Assembly: GCA_050943735.1 (NCBI GenBank)
Contig: JBMNPT010000002.1
Coordinates: 62,001-126,000, forward strand
DNA: 64,000 bases
Direction: 5' to 3'
Source of the DNA: JBMNPT01 sp050943735
GTDB taxonomy: Bacteria > Bacillota > Clostridia > Oscillospirales > RGIG577
Below, piece by piece: positions 59,117-64,000 of this stretch. How positions within the stretch are numbered: the first letter of the stretch is position 1; the number at the start of each line of letters is the position of its first letter. The notes below the pieces were generated by a model. That model was given only the letters and a program-made list of their open reading frames with translations. It did no database searches and was not told the origin of the DNA. A program made the translations under genes and the position numbers.

Positions 59117-59368
59117 TTAGATTTTATTGAGCTGTTTCAGCTGCGCCAGGCAATTGGCACAAACGATTTTATCCTTGTACTCCATGGTATTTTCCATACT
59201 GCCACAGAAAATACACGAAGGTTCATATTTTCTCAATATGATGGATTTCCCTTCCACAAAGATTTCCAGTTCATCCCGATCCTGGATATCCAGTGTTCTG
59301 CGAAGCTCCTTGGGCAGGACGACCCGTCCCAGTTCGTCAATTTTACGAACGATACCGATTGTTTTCAT
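59117..59368 (-). CDS. AbrB/SpoVT-type transition regulator with C-terminal zinc motif
   Basis: 83 residues. The swapped-hairpin AbrB domain (1-45; IVRKIDELGRVVLPKELRRT) binds DNA. The C-terminus carries CIFC and CANC pairs (about 52-76), a probable zinc knuckle common in clostridial AbrB homologues. Bacillus AbrB represses stationary-phase genes, and a related transition-state role is likely. The start at 59368 follows AAGGAGG; in-frame Met codons nearer that site are too close to it. Confidence 0.9.
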   Translation of the reverse strand: MKTIGIVRKIDELGRVVLPKELRRTLDIQDRDELEIFVEGKSIILRKYEPSCIFCGSMENTMEYKDKIVCANCLAQLKQLNKI

Positions 59369-59407
59369 ACAGCACATACCTCCTTTTCCCACTCAAAGAT
59401 CATTTCT

Positions 59408-59436
59408 AACTTACCATATTTTTACAGAAATGTCAA
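59408..59436 (-). promoter_or_regulatory. Sigma-A-type promoter of the AbrB-like gene
   Basis: TTGACA (59436-59431) and TAAGTT (59413-59408) with a 17-base spacer; the -10 is imperfect. Confidence 0.6.
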
Positions 59437-59512
59437 CCACTTTCATTGCTTCGACAAAATTGCGTCCATTTATCAACATTTTTCTGTGAAAATGCTTATA
59501 AATTCTCCTATG

Positions 59513-59542
59513 GTCATGCTAGTACCATCTGACGCATACAAT
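59513..59542 (+). promoter_or_regulatory. Candidate sigma-E promoter of spmA-spmB
   Basis: GTCATGCT (59513-59520) resembles the -35 consensus GKMATATT, and CATACAAT (59535-59542) fits the -10 CATACANT exactly. The spacer is 14 bases. Sigma-E control of spmAB is known in Bacillus. Confidence 0.7.
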
Positions 59543-59567
59543 GTCACCAGACAGGAGGTATGGCAAC

Positions 59568-60143
59568 ATGATGAATGGAATTTTCGGAGGGCTGGCAGCG
59601 CTTTCTCTGCTGTGCGCCCTGTGTACTGGTCGAATGGAGGCACTATCCTCCGCCGTACTGGAAGGAGCCGGCAATGCAGTACAGCTGATTTTGCAGATTG
59701 TGGGAATCATGTGTCTTTGGTGCGGCCTGATGAAGGTGGCTCAGCGCAGCGGACTGGCTCACCATCTGGCACAGGGAATGCTGCCGCTGGCTCGTCGATT
59801 ACTGCCGGGTGTGCCTGCCTCCTCTCCCGCCTTTTCCTATCTGGCCATGAACATCGCCGTCAATCTGCTGGGTGTGAGCAGCGGCGCTACCCCTTTGGGG
59901 CTCAAAGCTATGGAAGAACTGCAAAAACACAATCCCCAGCCCCATCGGGCCACCAATGCCATGTGCACCATGGTGGTCCTCAACACCGCTTCCATCCAGC
60001 TGGTCCCCTCCACGCTGCTGGCGCTGCGGATGCAGGAAGGCAGCCAAGACCCCTTCTGCATCATGCTGCCCATCTGGGGAACCTCCCTATTGGCTGCCAT
60101 TGTGGGCCTGAGTGTAGCAAAACTACTGGAAAAGGTGATGTAA
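59568..60143 (+). CDS. spmA: Spore maturation protein A
   Basis: SpmA and SpmB are mother-cell membrane proteins needed for proper dehydration of the spore core. 191 residues with the nucleoside-recognition (Gate) fold, about four to five membrane segments, starting MMNGIFGG as usual, with NLLGVSSGATPLGLKAM near 105. AGGAGGTATG precedes the ATG. spmB follows with no gap. Confidence 0.94.
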   Translation: MMNGIFGGLAALSLLCALCTGRMEALSSAVLEGAGNAVQLILQIVGIMCLWCGLMKVAQRSGLAHHLAQGMLPLARRLLPGVPASSPAFSYLAMNIAVNLLGVSSGATPLGLKAMEELQKHNPQPHRATNAMCTMVVLNTASIQLVPSTLLALRMQEGSQDPFCIMLPIWGTSLLAAIVGLSVAKLLEKVM

Positions 60144-60674
60144 ATGGATTGGATTTCCTGGGTATCAGCCGCCATTCTGCCCGTTTCCATGGTGGGAATT
60201 CTCCTCCATGGATGGTGGAAAGGCCTGCCCATTTTCGATGTGTTTGTAGAGGGCGCCGCCGAAGGACTCACATTGGCAGCCCGCATTTTCCCCTCTTTGG
60301 TGGCTCTGCTGGTCACCATTGATATGTTCCAGCTGTCAGGTGCGCTGGATGTACTCACCTCGGGACTACAGCCTTTGGCAGAGCGCTTTGGTTTCCCTGT
60401 GGAAGTGCTCCCCCTCACTTTGTTGCGCCCCATCTCGGGCAGCGGCAGCCTGGCGCTGGTGTCCGATCTGCTCCACCGCAGCGGCCCTGACTCTTTTGCC
60501 GGCCTGTGCGCATCGGTGATGATGGGCAGCACCGAAACCACCTTTTACACCATTGCCATCTACTATGGCAGCGTAGGCGTCAAACGTATCCGCCACACCG
60601 CATTGGCTGCTCTCAGTGCCGATCTGTGCGGATTTCTGGTCAGCGTGTGGCTGGTCCGTCTTCTGCTGACGTGA
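60144..60674 (+). CDS. spmB: Spore maturation protein B
   Basis: 176 residues of the same Gate-domain family as SpmA, with LTLLRPISGSGSLALV near 92 and MMGSTETTFYTIAIYYGS near 125. Its ATG follows the spmA stop directly; the site AAAGGTGATG lies inside spmA. Its last 35 bases overlap rsmI on the other strand. Confidence 0.95.
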   Translation: MDWISWVSAAILPVSMVGILLHGWWKGLPIFDVFVEGAAEGLTLAARIFPSLVALLVTIDMFQLSGALDVLTSGLQPLAERFGFPVEVLPLTLLRPISGSGSLALVSDLLHRSGPDSFAGLCASVMMGSTETTFYTIAIYYGSVGVKRIRHTALAALSADLCGFLVSVWLVRLLLT

Positions 60675-61506
60675 TCTTTCGCAGGGACAGCTCATACACC
60701 CGATTTTTCTTTTCTCCGGTACGGGCCACCACTTCCCGTACCGCCTCTTTGGGGCGCATCCCCTTCCGCTGCAGCTCCTGCAACAGTTGGGACAATGCCT
60801 CATCACTCCAGCCCTGCTTTTGCTGGGCGCCACCTTCCAATACCAATACAAATTCCCCTCGGGGCTCAGCTGCACTATATCGCTCCACTGCCTGACGTAA
60901 AGTGGTACGCTCAACCTCTTCATATCGTTTGGTGATCTCACGGGCCAATGTCACACTGCGATCTCCCACTGTATCCAGCAGATCGGCCAGTGTGCCCTGC
61001 AGTTTGTGGGGCGCTTCGTACAAAATCACCGTACAGGGCATCTCTGCCACCGCAGCCAGCCGCTCCCGCCGTTCCCGTCCTGTGGGTGGCAAGAAACCTT
61101 CAAAATAAAAATGAGAAGTGTCCTGTCCGGAGGCGGCCACTGCACAAATGGCGGCACAGGCACCCGGCACCGGGCTCACCGGTACGCCCGCCTCATGGCA
61201 CAGCCGCACCAGTCCCTCTCCGGGATCCGATACCGCGGGCATCCCCGCATCGGTCACCAACGCCACCATACGTCCCTGCTGCAGCTGGGCCAGCAGCTCC
61301 GGCCCCCGCTGTTTCTGGTTGTGCTCATGATAGCTCACCAATGTGTTTTTGATTTCAAAATGGTTGAGCAGCCGGAGGGTATTGCGGGTATCTTCCGCGG
61401 CAATCACATCCACACGGGACAACACCTCCACCGCCCGATAGGTCATATCATCCAGGTTGCCGATGGGCGTCCCCACCAGATACAGGGTCCCCGCTGTCAT
61501 CTCCAT
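60640..61506 (-). CDS. rsmI: 16S rRNA (cytidine-1402-2'-O)-methyltransferase
   Basis: RsmI methylates the ribose of C1402 in the decoding centre. 288 residues of the tetrapyrrole-methylase-like fold, with LVGTPIGNLDDMTYRA near the start and TDAGMPAVSDPG near 80. The start at 61506 follows AAAGGAGAG. It is just after the TrmN6-like gene (4-base gap). Its 3' end overlaps spmB convergently. Confidence 0.95.
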   Translation of the reverse strand: MEMTAGTLYLVGTPIGNLDDMTYRAVEVLSRVDVIAAEDTRNTLRLLNHFEIKNTLVSYHEHNQKQRGPELLAQLQQGRMVALVTDAGMPAVSDPGEGLVRLCHEAGVPVSPVPGACAAICAVAASGQDTSHFYFEGFLPPTGRERRERLAAVAEMPCTVILYEAPHKLQGTLADLLDTVGDRSVTLAREITKRYEEVERTTLRQAVERYSAAEPRGEFVLVLEGGAQQKQGWSDEALSQLLQELQRKGMRPKEAVREVVARTGEKKNRVYELSLRKITSAEDGPATR

Positions 61507-61510
61507 ACCC

Positions 61511-62263
61511 TTACTCTCCTTTCTTTTCCCACTCATCCCGCCGGTAAATTCTGCGAATCTCCTGGGTGTACCCCCCTTGCCCGTCATGAACCACCAACGG
61601 CGGCTCCACCTGCAATCCGCCAGGACGGGCATCTTTGACTCCCTCCACCAACACCATGGTGGGGGCTTTTTGCGCTGTGGGCTGCACCATACGCAGCCGC
61701 TTGGGCTCCATACGCTCCCGCCGCATGCCGCACAACAAATCACTGAGCCGCTCCGGCCGGTGGATGATGGCAAACCGTCCCAGTGGACAGAGCAGCGCCG
61801 ACGCCGTTTGTAAAATTCCATCCAGCTGGATCAATGCTTCATGCCGGGCAATGTACATTTCTGGCCGCTGGCTGGGAATGCCGTCCCCCGCCGGCTTGAA
61901 GGGGGGATTGCACAACACCGCCTGAAACCGGCCTCTTCCCAGCTCTTCCGGGGCGTTCATGGCATCCATACACCGCATATCCACCCGTTCCTGCAGCCCG
62001 TTGAGCTCCATACTGCGCAGAGCCAGTTTCCAGGAAGGCTCCTGAATTTCCACTCCAGTGATATGGGCCGCCCGGGTATTGGCCGCCAGCAAAATGGGAA
62101 TGATCCCGTTGCCGCTGCACAGATCGCATACCCGGTCCCCCTTGCGCACTGTAGCAAAGTCCGCCAGCAATACCGCATCCACTGAGAAACAAAACAGCCG
62201 GCTATCCTGCCAGATGCGATATCCCTTGAGCTGTAAATCATCCAATCGTTCTGTGTTTTCCAT
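61511..62263 (-). CDS. tRNA1(Val) A37 N6-methyltransferase-like protein
   Basis: 250 residues with a Rossmann methyltransferase fold and the N6-adenine motif NPPF (VLCNPPFKPAG, about residue 122). SAM motif: VCDLCSGNGIIPILLA, about 45-60. This is the TrmN6/YabB family that precedes rsmI in many Firmicutes (yabB-yazA-yabC in Bacillus). The yazA GIY-YIG gene is missing here. The start follows GGAGGAGTG. Confidence 0.9.
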   Translation of the reverse strand: MENTERLDDLQLKGYRIWQDSRLFCFSVDAVLLADFATVRKGDRVCDLCSGNGIIPILLAANTRAAHITGVEIQEPSWKLALRSMELNGLQERVDMRCMDAMNAPEELGRGRFQAVLCNPPFKPAGDGIPSQRPEMYIARHEALIQLDGILQTASALLCPLGRFAIIHRPERLSDLLCGMRRERMEPKRLRMVQPTAQKAPTMVLVEGVKDARPGGLQVEPPLVVHDGQGGYTQEIRRIYRRDEWEKKGE

Positions 62264-62284
62264 GGCACACTCCTCCAAACAGAG

Positions 62285-62320
62285 AAAAGACCTGCGGGAA
62301 AAATCCGCAGGTCTTTTTTC
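62285..62320 (-). terminator. Terminator after the ferredoxin gene
   Basis: AGACCTGCGG (62288-62297) pairs with 62305-62314, with A- and T-runs. Confidence 0.9.
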
Positions 62321-62339
62321 TTGATCCTATGTGTGAAAA

Positions 62340-62510
62340 TCAGCCCTGGCTGATCGCACCTACGGGGCAAGCACCTGCGCAGGCGCCGCAATCCACGCAA
62401 GCATCGGCGTCGATCATGTACTGGCTGTCGCCGGCCTTGATCGCACCTACAGGACATTCACCCTCACAAGTGCCGCAGCTAATGCAGGCATCAGAAATTA
62501 CGTGTGCCAT
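62340..62510 (-). CDS. 2[4Fe-4S] ferredoxin
   Basis: 56 residues with two CxxCxxCxxxCP clusters (CISCGTCEGECP and CVDCGACAGACP), the classic clostridial ferredoxin. It carries low-potential electrons between enzymes such as pyruvate:ferredoxin oxidoreductase and hydrogenase. The start at 62510 gives MAHVISDAC, the usual beginning; AAGGAGGTG is upstream. Single gene with its own terminator. Confidence 0.96.
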   Translation of the reverse strand: MAHVISDACISCGTCEGECPVGAIKAGDSQYMIDADACVDCGACAGACPVGAISQG

Positions 62511-62605
62511 CTGAGAAAACACCTCCTTATTTTGTTACACTTATTCTAACATGGTTTACACGAAAAATCACTACAAATTTGCAAAAATTTTTGTTAAATT
62601 TTTAG

Positions 62606-63472
62606 CTAATCTTCCAAGGCTTTCAAGGCAGCGATATCTTCTTTTTTATGATTGCCCCGACCATCCCGAAGGGTTTTCACATCCCGCCGTCCATAGGTTT
62701 TGGGAGGATTGTCGGGCGCGTCGTCCAGCCGCACCTTCACTTCACCCTTGAGCAGATTCACCTCGGTCACTACACCCCGCCCATCAGGAGTATTCACCAG
62801 CGCGCCGTTTCTGGGCGTAATTTTCAGCAGGGATTCATAGGCTTCCTGTTCATACTTCAGGCAGCACATGAGCCGCCCGCAGGTGCCGGAGATTTTCGCA
62901 GGATTGAGGGAGAGATTTTGCTCCTTGGCCATCTTGATGGACACCGGCTGAAAATCTCCCAGAAAACTGCAACAGCACAGAGGCCGCCCGCAAATGCCCA
63001 GTCCGCCCAGCATTTTGCTCTCATCCCGCACGCCGATCTGCCGCAGCTCAATTCGGGTACGAAATACACTGGCCAGATCTTTTACCAGTTCACGAAAATC
63101 CACACGCCCATCAGCAGTGAAATAAAACAGGATTTTGTTATTATCAAAAGTATATTCCACGTCCACCAGCTTCATTTTCAGTTTGTGTTTGGCGATCTTT
63201 TCCTCACACAGACGAAACGCTTCCTGCTGCTTCCGCTTATTTTCCTCCAGACGCCGATGGTCGTTGGCATTGGCCATGCGAATGACCTTTTTCAGAGGCG
63301 AAACTACCTTTTTTTCTTCCACCTGCTGGTTCCCAATGACCACTTCACCAAATTCCACGCCCCGGGCTGTTTCCACAATCACATGGTCTCCCTTGCGGAT
63401 GCTCAGCTCACCGGGATCGAAATAGTAGGTCTTACCCACTTTTTTGAATCGTACGCCGATAATCTCTTTCAA
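62606..63472 (-). CDS. ricT: PSP1-domain protein RicT (YaaT)
   Basis: 288 residues with a PSP1 domain and the Cys clusters CGRPLCCCSFL (about 163) and CGRLMCCLKYE (about 199). In Bacillus, RicT with RicA and RicF binds two [4Fe-4S] clusters, helps RNase Y mature mRNAs, and supports sporulation and competence. It overlaps the holB end by four bases, the same order as in Bacillus (holB-yaaT). Confidence 0.93.
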   Translation of the reverse strand: MKEIIGVRFKKVGKTYYFDPGELSIRKGDHVIVETARGVEFGEVVIGNQQVEEKKVVSPLKKVIRMANANDHRRLEENKRKQQEAFRLCEEKIAKHKLKMKLVDVEYTFDNNKILFYFTADGRVDFRELVKDLASVFRTRIELRQIGVRDESKMLGGLGICGRPLCCCSFLGDFQPVSIKMAKEQNLSLNPAKISGTCGRLMCCLKYEQEAYESLLKITPRNGALVNTPDGRGVVTEVNLLKGEVKVRLDDAPDNPPKTYGRRDVKTLRDGRGNHKKEDIAALKALED

Positions 63473-64000
63473 TGCATTTCCTCCAAACAGTTTCGCACCA
63501 TCCCATTGACGGTGAGGTTATAGTTGCCATTGGCCTGCAATCGGCTCTCACAGAGCGCCGCCTGATCATACAACGCCGACAGGACCGGCAGTGTCATCTG
63601 ACCGCAAACCGCTTCCAATCTGCTGCGCAGATGGACCAACTCGCCGGGCATACCTGCTTTGACCAGCATGGCATCGTGTACCGTCAGCCGCAAAATTTCC
63701 AGTATCTTTCCCACTGAATCCCGGCTTTTTTCCAGCCACTGAACCGTCTGAGCCAGCTTTTGCCGGTCATCGGCGGCCAACGCCTCCAGAAATCCCACAC
63801 AGTGATCCATATACTCCAGCTGCTGAGGGTGGTCCAACAGTTCCAGCCCACGCCCCACCAGTCCGCCACTGAGCTGCGCCGCCAAATTTCGCTCTTTCTC
63901 CTGAGCCTGGGGCCGCAGCTGCTCCAGCTGACGGCGGACAGTTTCCTCTCCCACCGGTGCCAGTGAAAGCTGCACTGTCCGGGAGAGAATCACCGGCAGC
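63469..64000 (-). CDS. holB: DNA polymerase III delta' subunit, 5' end cut off
   Basis: The C-terminal 177 codons of a longer frame open past the window edge. It begins LPVILSRTVQLSL, matching the motif after sensor 1 in clamp-loader subunits, where SRC is usual and here reads SRT. The remainder is the helical collar domain that packs against the other loader subunits. The position before ricT supports the call. Confidence 0.85.
   Translation of the reverse strand, partial: LPVILSRTVQLSLAPVGEETVRRQLEQLRPQAQEKERNLAAQLSGGLVGRGLELLDHPQQLEYMDHCVGFLEALAADDRQKLAQTVQWLEKSRDSVGKILEILRLTVHDAMLVKAGMPGELVHLRSRLEAVCGQMTLPVLSALYDQAALCESRLQANGNYNLTVNGMVRNCLEEMH

Noticed and set aside
1..64000. CRISPR arrays, tRNA and rRNA genes
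   Set aside because: No regularly spaced repeats, no tRNA cloverleaf with a T-arm consensus and no rRNA segments were recognised by eye. A tRNAscan or CRISPR search would be needed to exclude them formally.

Overview
The window is bacterial chromosome of about 55% G+C from an anaerobic, spore-forming Firmicute. The best guess is a gut clostridium of the Oscillospiraceae type. Supporting signs are sporulation genes (spoVAC, spoVAD, dpaA, dpaB, spmA, spmB), a T-box and an FMN riboswitch, clostridial-type ferredoxins, strong AGGAGG ribosome binding sites, and intrinsic terminators between nearly all convergent genes. No tRNA, rRNA or CRISPR array was seen.

Layout. 1-9.4 kb: redox and nitrogen genes (partial ferredoxin-like gene, Crp/Fnr regulator, asnB behind an Asn-type T-box, gltB-gltD behind a terminator-type leader). 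9.4-15.9 kb: ZIP metal transporter, XRE regulator, spoVAC-spoVAD, metY with a hexapeptide acetyltransferase, and a DacF-like protein whose three catalytic motifs are all altered. 16.0-20.1 kb: ComEA-like protein, two-component system, GerMN lipoprotein and a zinc-ribbon membrane protein. 20.1-27.6 kb: MocR regulator with a divergent class V aminotransferase, NSS transporter, P-loop ATPase, small redox genes. 27.6-33.1 kb: LacI regulator, TRAP transporter (dctP-dctQ-dctM) and a UroD-superfamily enzyme. 33.1-36.9 kb: FMN riboswitch and ribD-ribE-ribBA-ribH. 37-39.3 kb: deoC, a FadR-type regulator, dpaB and the 3' end of dpaA. 54.7-64 kb: the 5' part of dpaA, trmL, secA, pyrE, an AbrB-like regulator, spmA-spmB, rsmI, a TrmN6-like methyltransferase, ferredoxin, ricT and partial holB.

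The main discovery is that dpaA (dipicolinate synthase subunit A, needed to fill spores with dipicolinate) is cut in two by a DNA element of about 14.7 kb (39331-54008). The 5' part (243 codons) lies at 54734-54006. The last 46 codons lie at 39327-39187 and overlap dpaB by one base. Joining the two parts at a shared GGGG run restores one frame of 289 residues, close to normal SpoVFA length. The joined site is also a 34-bp imperfect palindrome with GG at its exact centre, as expected for a serine-integrase attB. A large serine recombinase with a coupled 31-codon ORF lies directly inside the dpaA 5' end. This is the architecture of a sporulation intervening element (skin in sigK, vfbin in spoVFB), excised in the mother cell to rebuild the gene.

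The element carries metabolic cargo: an MMPL exporter with a secreted coiled-coil partner and TetR regulator, an iron alcohol dehydrogenase, and a LacI-TRAP-UroD-UroD locus. That locus is a paralogue of the chromosomal one about 13 kb before the element's end at 39.3 kb. Both TRAP loci have a perfect sigma-A-like promoter flanked or overlapped by paired LacI-type palindromes, so each appears to be an inducible organic-acid uptake and conversion unit.
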